DNA of 9,038 nt. Origin: Actinomycetota bacterium (lineage in GTDB: Bacteria > Actinomycetota > Thermoleophilia > Solirubrobacterales > 70-9). Position 1 is the stretch's first letter. Each line of letters starts with the position of its first letter. Of this stretch, positions 1 through 5,209 are shown in pieces. A program made the position numbers and the translations under genes. Under the pieces are notes generated by a model. The model saw only the letters and a list, made by a program, of their open reading frames with translations, was not told the DNA's origin and ran no database searches. Location of the stretch: contig JAFDWD010001116.1 in the NCBI GenBank assembly GCA_018268695.1, positions 1 to 9,038 on the forward strand, given 5' to 3'.

Positions 1-388
1 AGGAGCACTCGGGGACGTTGGACTTGGCGACGACGATCGCCCCCGCCGCGCGCAGGCGCGCCACGACGGTGCTGTCCGCGGTGGCGACCCGGTCGCGCTC
101 GGCGACGACGCCCGCGGTGGTCGTCCAACCCTCGACGTCGACCGTGTCCTTGATCGTCACCGGGAGTCCCAGCAGCGGTCGGTCGTCGTTCGCGCCGCCG
201 CTCGCCGCGCGCTCGCGGTCGGCCTCCTCGGCCGCGGCCAGCGAGCGCTCCGGGTGGATCGCGGTGACCGCATTCACCTCGGCGTTTGCCGTTTCGATCC
301 GCCCCAGCGTCCGCTCGACCAGCTCGCGCGAGCTGATCTCCCCGGCCGTGAGGCGGTCGAGCCAGGTTGTCGCGGACGCGTCGGCCAT
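1..388 (-). CDS. Amidase-signature family hydrolase, N-terminal part (runs off the left edge)
   Basis: Reading the minus strand from the ATG at 388 gives about 129 residues with no stop before the window edge. The protein begins MADASATTWLDRLTAGEISS. It then shows the N-terminal landmarks of the amidase signature (AS) family: the 'eisSrELVERTLgRIE' helix, 'LLGLPVTIKDTVDVEG' at about 72-87, 'TTAG' just after it, and 'GAIVVAKSNVPE' near the edge. Lys80 in TIKD matches the catalytic Lys of the Ser-cisSer-Lys triad. The two serines and the Gly/Ser-rich signature would lie downstream, outside the window. AS enzymes hydrolyse amide or carbamoyl bonds; GatA of the tRNA amidotransferase is a relative, so the substrate cannot be fixed from this third alone. 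Family lengths are usually 450-500 residues. It is transcribed divergently from the hydrolase-fold gene. Family assignment is confident, substrate unknown. Confidence 0.9.
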   Translation of the reverse strand, partial: MADASATTWLDRLTAGEISSRELVERTLGRIETANAEVNAVTAIHPERSLAAAEEADRERAASGGANDDRPLLGLPVTIKDTVDVEGWTTTAGVVAERDRVATADSTVVARLRAAGAIVVAKSNVPECS

Positions 389-394
389 TCGGAG

Positions 395-424
395 TTGACA
401 GACTAGCCTGCTGGAGTGTCTAAT
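395..424 (+). promoter_or_regulatory. Sigma70-type promoter for the alpha/beta-hydrolase-fold gene
   Basis: TTGACA at 395-400 is a perfect -35 hexamer. TCTAAT at 419-424 matches five of six -10 consensus bases, with an 18-nt spacer. The start point predicted 6-9 nt downstream falls at about 430-433, immediately before the ATG at 434. Transcripts would have almost no leader, which is common in actinobacteria. The site also argues against the GTG at 416 as start, because that codon would lie inside the promoter. No start-site data are available. Confidence 0.65.
400..405 (-). promoter_or_regulatory. Possible -10 box for the divergent amidase gene
   Basis: On the minus strand TAGTCT fits the TANNNT -10 pattern and lies 11 nt before the amidase ATG at 388, again implying a very short leader. 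No convincing -35 is visible at normal spacing. If real, it touches the -35 of the opposing promoter (395-400), so the two promoters could not be occupied together. Confidence 0.3.
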
Positions 425-433
425 GACAGTCCG

Positions 434-1309
434 ATGAGCGAATTCGATCCATTCCGCGGCCGTACAGAACCGAGCGACGGGACCGTCGTCGAGACCGACC
501 GCGTCGCCCTCTGGCACCACGACACGGGCGGCGACGGCGAGCCGCTCGTCCTCCTCGGCGGCTTCACCGCCGGACACTTCGCCTTCGACTTCGCCCGCCC
601 GTACCTGGGGGAGGAGCGTCGCCTGATCACCTGGGAGCCCCGCGGCCTCGGCCTCTCCGCCACGCCCGACCCGGCGACCAGCGAGTACTCCGTCCCGGTC
701 TGGGCCGACGACCTCGCCGCGCTCCTCGACGCGCTCGACCTCGACCGCGTGCAGATCTGGGCGGGCGGCTTCGGCTCCTACATCGCCCACCGCTTCGCCG
801 CCACCTACCCGGAGCGCGTCGGCGCCCTCGCCACCTACACCGACGTCTACGCCCAGGACCCGGCCAAGGGCTACCCGCTGATCTGGGACGTCTACGGCGC
901 GATCGTCCGCAACTTCGGCACCGTCGACTTCGGCGCCCGCGTCCTCGCCAACGTCTTCGACGTCTCCGAGGTCCCCTGGTTCGGTCGCTGGGAGGCGCGC
1001 AACATCGAAGAGGTCCTGCACCCGGAGACGGTCGAGGCGACGGTCGGCCACTGCCTGCTCGAGGCCGACGTCCGCGAGGACCTGGCGAGGATCGAGGCGC
1101 CGACGATGGTCATCCAGGGCTCCCGGACCTGGGACGGCCACGACCTCGACCCCGCCGACGACCCCTCGCTCAGCCTGATGGCCGAACGCATCCCCAACTT
1201 CGAGGTCGCGAGCATCCCCGGCGCCCACCCGGCCTACGTCTTCGTGCAGGAGCCGGAGGCGGTCGCCGCCGCGGCGAGAAGCTTCTTCGACGCGCACCCG
1301 CTGGGCTAG
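434..1309 (+). CDS. Alpha/beta-hydrolase-fold protein lacking the nucleophile serine
   Basis: The protein has 291 residues from ATG 434. A GTG at 416 is in frame and would add six residues, but it overlaps the predicted -10 box and has no well-spaced ribosome site. The fold is recognisable: 'EPLVLLGGFTAG' (strand 3 and oxyanion-hole region), 'WEPRGLGLSATP' (strand 4), 'YSVPVWADDLAALLDALDLDRVQIWAGGFGSYIAHRFAATYPERV' (nucleophile elbow), 'APTMVIQGSRTWDGHD' (acid strand) and 'IPGAHPAYVFVQEPEAV' (catalytic-His loop). The elbow reads A-G-G-F-G where active members have G-x-S-x-G, so the Ser position is Gly112. The His (265) and a candidate acid (Asp234) remain. The usual HG of the oxyanion loop is GG. 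It may therefore be a non-hydrolytic member (ligand binding, lyase- or oxygenase-like), or use an unconventional mechanism. The following SDR pair is 131 bp away and may be separately controlled. The fold is sure, the activity unknown. Confidence 0.88.
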   Translation: MSEFDPFRGRTEPSDGTVVETDRVALWHHDTGGDGEPLVLLGGFTAGHFAFDFARPYLGEERRLITWEPRGLGLSATPDPATSEYSVPVWADDLAALLDALDLDRVQIWAGGFGSYIAHRFAATYPERVGALATYTDVYAQDPAKGYPLIWDVYGAIVRNFGTVDFGARVLANVFDVSEVPWFGRWEARNIEEVLHPETVEATVGHCLLEADVREDLARIEAPTMVIQGSRTWDGHDLDPADDPSLSLMAERIPNFEVASIPGAHPAYVFVQEPEAVAAAARSFFDAHPLG

Positions 1310-1341
1310 CCGGCCCGTTCCGCCTTCTCGCTCCCGAGGCA

Positions 1342-1357
1342 TCCCTCATTTGAGGGA
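1342..1357. promoter_or_regulatory. 16-bp inverted repeat, candidate operator upstream of the SDR pair
   Basis: TCCCTCATTTGAGGGA has perfect 7-bp arms around a central TT. It is AT-richer at the centre than its surroundings and lies 83 bp before the first SDR start, a normal place for an activator or repressor site. No T-run follows, so it is not an obvious intrinsic terminator for the hydrolase-fold gene ending at 1309, although it could act as one. The LuxR-type regulator encoded at 3112-4182 is the obvious candidate to bind a symmetric site here; that link is inference. Confidence 0.5.
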
Positions 1358-1369
1358 GGCGGCGAAGAT

Positions 1370-1382
1370 GCCTGCCGCAGGC
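1370..1382. repeat. Short GC-rich inverted repeat in the gap before the SDR pair
   Basis: GCCTGC and GCAGGC are complementary 6-bp arms around a single base. It is too tight to form a good RNA hairpin and could be chance in such GC-rich DNA. With the 1342-1357 repeat it makes up the only visible structure in the 131-bp gap. I found no convincing -35/-10 pair in this gap. Confidence 0.25.
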
Positions 1383-1428
1383 GATTGTCGGGGCGGCGGG
1401 CCGCTGCGAGCATCGGCGCTCACCCTCG

Positions 1429-1435
1429 AAAGGAG
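1429..1435 (+). promoter_or_regulatory. Ribosome binding site fixing the GTG start of the first SDR
   Basis: AAAGGAG lies 5 nt before the GTG at 1441. It is one of the few strong Shine-Dalgarno sites in the window, and it shows that this gene, unlike its neighbours at 434 and 3112, is read from an mRNA with a leader. Confidence 0.8.
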
Positions 1436-1440
1436 CCGCA

Positions 1441-2268
1441 GTGGGAACCGTCGCCTATGACTTCGCCGGAGATGTCGTCCTCATAACCGGAGCCGCGCGC
1501 GGGCTCGGCCGCGACATGGCCCTCGGATTCGCGCGGAGCGGCGCCAAGGTCGCCGTGTCCGACCTCGGCGATCGCTCGCCGGAGGCCGTGCCCTACGCGA
1601 CCGGTTCGGAGTCCGACCTCGAGGGGACTGCCGCGGCGATCTCCGAGCTCGGCGCCGAGTCGATGTCGATCGACGCCGACGTCACGGACGAGGCCGAGGT
1701 GGAAGCGATGATCGCCGCCGTGATCGAGCGCTTCGGCCGCCTCGACATCATGGTCTGTAACGCCGGCGTGATCTCCGGCGGCCGCGTCTGGGAGCTGACC
1801 GAGGCGCAGTGGGACTCGGTGGTCGACGTCGACCTGAAGGGGCCGTTCCTCTGCTCCAAGCACGCCGCCCGCCACATGATCGACCGCGAGGGCCCCGGCC
1901 GTCTGATCACGATCTGCTCGACCTCCGGCCTCGTCGGGATCCCCGGCCAGGTCCACTATCAGTCGGCCAAGCACGGGATCGTCGGCCAGGTGAAAACGCT
2001 GGCGCTGGAGCTGGCGCCCTACGACGTGACCGTCAACGCGATCTGCCCGACCGTCGTCGACACGCCGATGCTCGACCACCTGATGGAGGTCGGCCAGGCC
2101 TACTTCCAGGAGGTCGCGCGCCTCTGCGGCTCCTCGACCGTCTTCCCCGGCATCGACTTCCTCGAGCCCCGCGACGTCACCCACGCCGCCCAGTGGCTGG
2201 CCTCGGACGCGGCGCGCTACGTGACCGGGACGGCGTTCACGGTCGACGGCGGCTTCACGTGCAAGTAG
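1441..2268 (+). CDS. NAD-dependent short-chain dehydrogenase, mycofactocin-coupled/carveol dehydrogenase type
   Basis: This 275-residue Rossmann oxidoreductase probably interconverts an alcohol and a ketone. Visible motifs are TGAARGLG (16-23) for the dinucleotide, Asp41 at the end of strand 2 (favours NAD over NADP), NAG (107-109), and the triad Ser160, Tyr173, Lys177 within 'HYQSAKHGIVG'. Two features set it apart from ordinary SDRs. One is an extra segment after strand 2, about 42-62, including 'AVPYATGSESDLEGTAAAI'. The other is the C-terminal block 'FPGIDFLEPRDVTHAAQWLASDAARYVTGTAFTVDGGFTCK'. Both resemble the mycofactocin-coupled SDR and mycobacterial carveol dehydrogenase group, whose members hold NAD tightly and pass electrons to the redox peptide mycofactocin. 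That coupling is known for the family and only inferred here; no mycofactocin gene lies in the window. Its 3' end overlaps the next SDR by 10 bp. Confidence 0.93.
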   Translation: MGTVAYDFAGDVVLITGAARGLGRDMALGFARSGAKVAVSDLGDRSPEAVPYATGSESDLEGTAAAISELGAESMSIDADVTDEAEVEAMIAAVIERFGRLDIMVCNAGVISGGRVWELTEAQWDSVVDVDLKGPFLCSKHAARHMIDREGPGRLITICSTSGLVGIPGQVHYQSAKHGIVGQVKTLALELAPYDVTVNAICPTVVDTPMLDHLMEVGQAYFQEVARLCGSSTVFPGIDFLEPRDVTHAAQWLASDAARYVTGTAFTVDGGFTCK

Positions 2269-3062
2269 CGGCGCTCGTCACCGGTGCCGGGGGAGGGATC
2301 GGGCGGGCCGCCGCCGCGGCCCTTTCCGCCTCCGGCGCGAAGGTCCTCGCCGTCGACCTCGATCCCGACGCGGCGAAGCAGGCCGCGGAAGAGGACGGAC
2401 TGGCCGCGGCCGCCGCGGCGGCGGCAAGTGAAAGCGGCGCTCCCGGCGAGATCGTCGGCTTCGGCGCCGACGTCGCCGACGCCGCGCAGGTCGCCGCCGC
2501 CGTGGAGGAGGCGGTCGAGCGCTTCGGCCGCCTCGACGTCCTCGTCAACAGCGCCGGGGTGATGCACATCGACGCCGCCGAGACCTTCCCCGCGACGGCC
2601 TGGTTCCGCGTCCAGTCGATCAACGCGGGCGGCATCGTCAACTGCTGCCAGGCCGCCTACCCGCACCTGCGCGAGAGCCCGGCGCCCGCGATCGTCAACG
2701 TCGCCTCGATCTCCCAGTTGCGCGGCCAGCCGGGCCTGCTCGCCTACGCCGCCTCGAAGGGCGCGGTCGAATCGATGACCCGCACGCTGGCGATCGAGTG
2801 GGCCCCCGCGGGCATCCGCGTCAACGCGGTCGCGCCGGGGCACGTGCGCACGCCGATGGTCGAGCGCGCCCTCGCCGACGGCTCGTTGCCGCAGGCCGAC
2901 CTCGAAGGCTGGGAGCGGCGGATCCCGCTCGGCAACCGCCTCGCCGACCCGGCGGAGATCGCCGACGTGATCGCCTTCCTGACCGGCCCCGCGGCCCGCT
3001 ACGTCACCGGCCAGGTCCTCGTCGCCGACGGGGGATTGACGATCAACGGCACCTACGACTGA
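2259..3062 (+). CDS. Classical short-chain dehydrogenase/reductase, second of a tandem pair
   Basis: The start is the GTG at 2259, inside the last codons of the preceding SDR. It puts the cofactor motif TGAGGGIG at residues 8-15, as expected for an SDR, whereas the open frame running further upstream is only a shadow of the first SDR. The 267-residue protein has Asp33 after strand 2 (NAD preference), NSAG (97-100), and the triad Ser150, Tyr163, Lys167 in 'LAYAASKGAVESMTRTLAIEWAP', followed by 'IRVNAVAPGHVRTPM' and a C-terminal 'ARYVTGQVLVADGGL'. It lacks the extra segment of its neighbour, so the two are not recent duplicates. An oddity is an alanine-rich stretch at about 49-56 between strand 2 and strand 3. 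No clear ribosome site precedes the GTG, so translation is probably coupled to the upstream gene. It likely performs the next or a parallel alcohol/ketone step; the substrate is unknown. Confidence 0.92.
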   Translation: MQVAALVTGAGGGIGRAAAAALSASGAKVLAVDLDPDAAKQAAEEDGLAAAAAAAASESGAPGEIVGFGADVADAAQVAAAVEEAVERFGRLDVLVNSAGVMHIDAAETFPATAWFRVQSINAGGIVNCCQAAYPHLRESPAPAIVNVASISQLRGQPGLLAYAASKGAVESMTRTLAIEWAPAGIRVNAVAPGHVRTPMVERALADGSLPQADLEGWERRIPLGNRLADPAEIADVIAFLTGPAARYVTGQVLVADGGLTINGTYD

Positions 3063-3099
3063 GGGACGCGCGTGGCGCCCCCGGCCGTCCGCCGGCGGG

Positions 3100-3105
3100 T
3101 AAAAT
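3100..3105 (+). promoter_or_regulatory. -10 box of a leaderless promoter for the LuxR-type regulator
   Basis: TAAAAT (TANNNT pattern, five of six consensus bases) stands out in GC-rich DNA. With the usual 7-nt distance the transcript would begin exactly at the A of ATG 3112. No Shine-Dalgarno sequence precedes that ATG, which agrees with leaderless translation. A recognisable -35 hexamer is absent, as in many actinobacterial promoters that depend on the -10. Confidence 0.6.
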
Positions 3106-3111
3106 TCGCCG

Positions 3112-4182
3112 ATGAGCGCGGTCGCCACCGACCAACTGGCCTCCCTCGACGCGTTGCTCCGCTGCCGCGACGAGGACGACCTCGGCCGCCGCTTCCTCAC
3201 CCACGCCCGCCGCTCGATCGACCGCCCGATGCTCGGCGTCTACCTCTTCGACCGCGAGACCGTGCGCCCCCGCCACATCTCCACCGAGAACGTCTCGGAC
3301 GCCTTCCTCACCCGCTACGAGCACGTCGGGCGCAGCATCGACCCGGTGCTCGCCGAGGCGGTCAGCTCGCGCGTCCCGCATTACAACCTCGACGACATGT
3401 CGCTCGAGGACTGGCGGCGGACCACGGTCTACGAGCGCGCCGCACACGTCCACCGCTTCGCCCAGGTGGTGATCGCGCCGATCGTCGTCGACGGAACCGT
3501 CCAGGGCACGGTCAACGTGGGGGACGCGGACGACGAGCGCCGCGTGACCCCGGCCGAGATGGCGGCGGTCGAGCGCCTCGCGCGTGAGCTGGCGCTGGCT
3601 CTCGGCGAGCTCCGCCTGCGCGAGCGGCTCCGCCGCGCCGGCCGTGTCGCCTGGGAGGCGCTCGACGCGGTCCCGGCCGCGCTCGCGGTCACCCGCGCCG
3701 GCGAGGCGCCGCGCCTGAACGCCGCAGGCCGCGCGCTGCTCGGCGAGGGGGAGGAGGCCGAGGCGGTCGTCTACGACCTGCTCTCGCGCCCGCAGGACGA
3801 AGCGTCGTTCACCCGTGAGGCGAGCAGCTTCGGACCCGAGGGCGAGCCGCTGCGGCTGCGCGGCTTCACCCGTCCGGTGAGCGGCGAGGCCGATGCCTGG
3901 ATCACCACGATCGAGCCGGTCGACGGTGCGCGCGCCGATGCCAACCTGCCCGGCCTGACCCCGCGCGAGCGCGAGATCGCGGCCCTGGTCGCCGAGGACA
4001 TGAGCGACGCGGAGATCGCCGCCGCGATCCAGATCAGCCCCCACACCGTGCGCCAGCACCTGAAGGGGGTCTACCGCAAGCTCGGCGTCCGCACCCGGGT
4101 GGGGCTGACCCGCCGCCTGCTCGCCGGCCCCGCGGGCCGCGACGGGGCGATCGCGGCCGCCCGCCCCATCGAGGACGGCTGA
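3112..4182 (+). CDS. LuxR-family transcriptional regulator with GAF-like sensor region
   Basis: The 356-residue cytoplasmic regulator starts at the ATG that coincides with the predicted transcription start. The C-terminal domain (about 279-337) is a LuxR/NarL-type helix-turn-helix: 'GLTPREREIAALVAEDMSDAEIAAA', then 'ISPHTVRQHLKGVYRKLGVRTRVGLTRRL', with TPRERE and HTVRQHLKGVYRKLGV as hallmarks. The N-terminal part (about 7-165) reads like a GAF domain ('MLGVYLFDRET', 'QVVIAPIVVDGTVQGTVNVGD'), ending in a long helix to about 175. A middle region (180-270) has a weak PAS-like look ('ALDAVPAALAVTRAGEAPRLNAAGRALL'). There is no receiver domain, so it more likely senses a small molecule than answers a histidine kinase. 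It has its own promoter after the SDR pair and is followed directly by the flavoprotein gene. The genes around it are its likely targets; the ligand is unknown. Confidence 0.9.
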   Translation: MSAVATDQLASLDALLRCRDEDDLGRRFLTHARRSIDRPMLGVYLFDRETVRPRHISTENVSDAFLTRYEHVGRSIDPVLAEAVSSRVPHYNLDDMSLEDWRRTTVYERAAHVHRFAQVVIAPIVVDGTVQGTVNVGDADDERRVTPAEMAAVERLARELALALGELRLRERLRRAGRVAWEALDAVPAALAVTRAGEAPRLNAAGRALLGEGEEAEAVVYDLLSRPQDEASFTREASSFGPEGEPLRLRGFTRPVSGEADAWITTIEPVDGARADANLPGLTPREREIAALVAEDMSDAEIAAAIQISPHTVRQHLKGVYRKLGVRTRVGLTRRLLAGPAGRDGAIAAARPIEDG

Positions 4183-5196
4183 GTGCCGCCGACCTGGCAG
4201 ACCCCCTTCACGCGGCTGGTCGGCTGCGCGGTGCCGATCCAGCAGGCGGGCTTCGGCTCCTCGCCGAACGTGCCGTTGGCCGCGGCGGTGGGGAGGGCCG
4301 GCGGGCTCGGGACCCTTGGCGGGACGCTCGGCGACGCTGCGGCCCTTGCCGCCGCCTGCGACGCGTACGAGGCGCTCACCGACGCCCCGGTCGCGGTCAA
4401 CTTCGTCGAGCCGTTCTTCGACCGTGCGGCGGGGATGGACTCGCTCGCGGTCGCCGCCGAACGGTGCGCGTTGGTCGAGTTCTTCTACGGCGATCCCGAC
4501 CCGGCGCTGGTCGAGGCGATCCACGCCGGCGGCGCCCTCGCCGGCTGGCAGGTCGGCTCGATCGCCGAGGCGCGGCGTGCCGAGGAGGCCGGAGTCGACG
4601 TCGTCACCCTGCAGGGCATCGAGGCGGGCGGCCACGTCCGCGCCACCCAGGGACTGTGGGCGATGCTGGCCGAGGCGCTCGACGTCGTCGGCGTCCCGAT
4701 CCTCGCTGCCGGCGGCATCTCCTCGCCCCGCCCGATGGCCGCCGCGCTCGCCGCGGGCGCTGCCGGGGTGCGGCTGGGGACACGCTTCGTCGCCAGCGTC
4801 GAGGCCGACTTCCATGCCGACTACAAGGCCCTGCTGGTCGAGGCCGGCGACGACGCGACCGTCTACACCGAGCGCTTCCACGAGCTCTGGCCCGACGCTC
4901 CGCATCGCGTCCTGCGCCGCTCGATCGTCGCCGCCGAGGCGGGGGAGGGACCGACCGTCGGGACGATGAGCGCGGGCGCCGAGCGGATCGACGTCCCGAG
5001 ATTCGCCGGCTTCGCCCCGGTCGCCGACGCCGACGGCGAGATCGAGGCGATGGCCTGCTTCGCCGGCGCGGGCGTCGGCTCGATCGACGCGATCCGCCCC
5101 GCCGGCGCCATCGTCACCGAGTTCTCAGAGCGCGCCGCCCTCCTCCTCCGCGCAGCTGTTCCTTATGGACCTGTGGAGTCCAAAAGGAACAGCTGA
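4183..5196 (+). CDS. Nitronate monooxygenase-family FMN enzyme
   Basis: The 337-residue TIM-barrel flavoprotein starts at the GTG at 4183, immediately after the regulator's TGA; GAGGA at 4171-4175 is spaced 7 nt away and the two genes must be co-transcribed. Family landmarks are 'PIQQAGFGSSPNVPLAAAVGRAGGLGTLGG' (19-47), 'VAVNFVEPFF', 'VTLQGIEAGGHV' (141-152) with His151 at the catalytic-base position of class I enzymes, and the FMN-phosphate loop 'LAAGGISSPRPMAAALAAGAAGVRLGTRF'. Nitronate monooxygenases oxidise propionate-3-nitronate or alkyl nitronates using O2. Many relatives have unknown substrates and some are enoyl reductases, so 'nitronate' is only a family label. The odd part is the C-terminus: the last 13-14 residues, 'AVPYGPVESKRNS', are encoded by a hairpin with AT-richer codons (TAT, AAA, AGG) unlike the rest of the gene. 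Confidence 0.88.
   Translation: MPPTWQTPFTRLVGCAVPIQQAGFGSSPNVPLAAAVGRAGGLGTLGGTLGDAAALAAACDAYEALTDAPVAVNFVEPFFDRAAGMDSLAVAAERCALVEFFYGDPDPALVEAIHAGGALAGWQVGSIAEARRAEEAGVDVVTLQGIEAGGHVRATQGLWAMLAEALDVVGVPILAAGGISSPRPMAAALAAGAAGVRLGTRFVASVEADFHADYKALLVEAGDDATVYTERFHELWPDAPHRVLRRSIVAAEAGEGPTVGTMSAGAERIDVPRFAGFAPVADADGEIEAMACFAGAGVGSIDAIRPAGAIVTEFSERAALLLRAAVPYGPVESKRNS
5153..5195. terminator. Long hairpin between convergent genes, overlapping the flavoprotein stop
   Basis: CAGCTGTTCCTTATGGAC (5153-5170) pairs with 5178-5195 over 18 positions with one A-A mismatch (5165/5183), leaving a 7-nt loop. It lies at the end of the plus-strand flavoprotein gene, only about 11 bp from the end of the convergent hyuB-like gene, so it could stop transcription from both sides. 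There is no U-run on either side, but actinobacterial terminators often lack one. The stem is richer in A/T than anything around it. It could instead be a copy of a dispersed palindromic repeat. Confidence 0.7.
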
Positions 5197-5209
5197 CGGA
5201 GCCCGTCAG
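5193..5209. terminator. Second small hairpin covering both convergent stop codons
   Basis: CTGACGG (5193-5199) and CCGTCAG (5203-5209) form perfect 7-bp arms around a 3-nt loop. The left arm contains the flavoprotein TGA (5194-5196) and the right arm contains, on the opposite strand, the hyuB TGA (5206-5208). It shares CTG with the larger hairpin, so only one can fully form at a time on a given RNA. A role as a helper terminator is plausible; chance is possible. Confidence 0.4.

Noticed and set aside
416..433. GTG at 416 as start of the hydrolase-fold gene
   Set aside because: It lies immediately before and overlaps the -10 hexamer of a good promoter, and the only purine-rich stretch (GGAG) abuts it with no spacing.
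1420..2184. 254-codon open frame on the minus strand
   Set aside because: It is antisense to the first SDR, whose motifs are unambiguous; its composition is typical of a shadow frame.
1809..2258. Upstream extension of the second SDR frame
   Set aside because: The frame is open back to 1809, but this part reads as Arg/Pro-rich shadow of the first SDR. The SDR fold begins only at the GTG at 2259.
3060..3066. TGAGGGA before the regulator, identical to one half of the 1342-1357 repeat
   Set aside because: The partner half is missing and the first three bases are simply the TGA stop of the second SDR. A single 7-mer match is weak evidence for an autoregulatory site.
3081..3095. CCGGC/GCCGG mini-hairpin between the second SDR and the regulator
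   Set aside because: Five-bp GC arms are common by chance in this DNA and no T-run follows; not enough for a terminator call.
3043..4905. 620-codon open frame on the minus strand
   Set aside because: It lies opposite the regulator and flavoprotein genes, is dominated by Arg, Gly, Ala, Asp and Val in low-complexity order, and shows no family motif. Long antisense frames are expected at this GC content.
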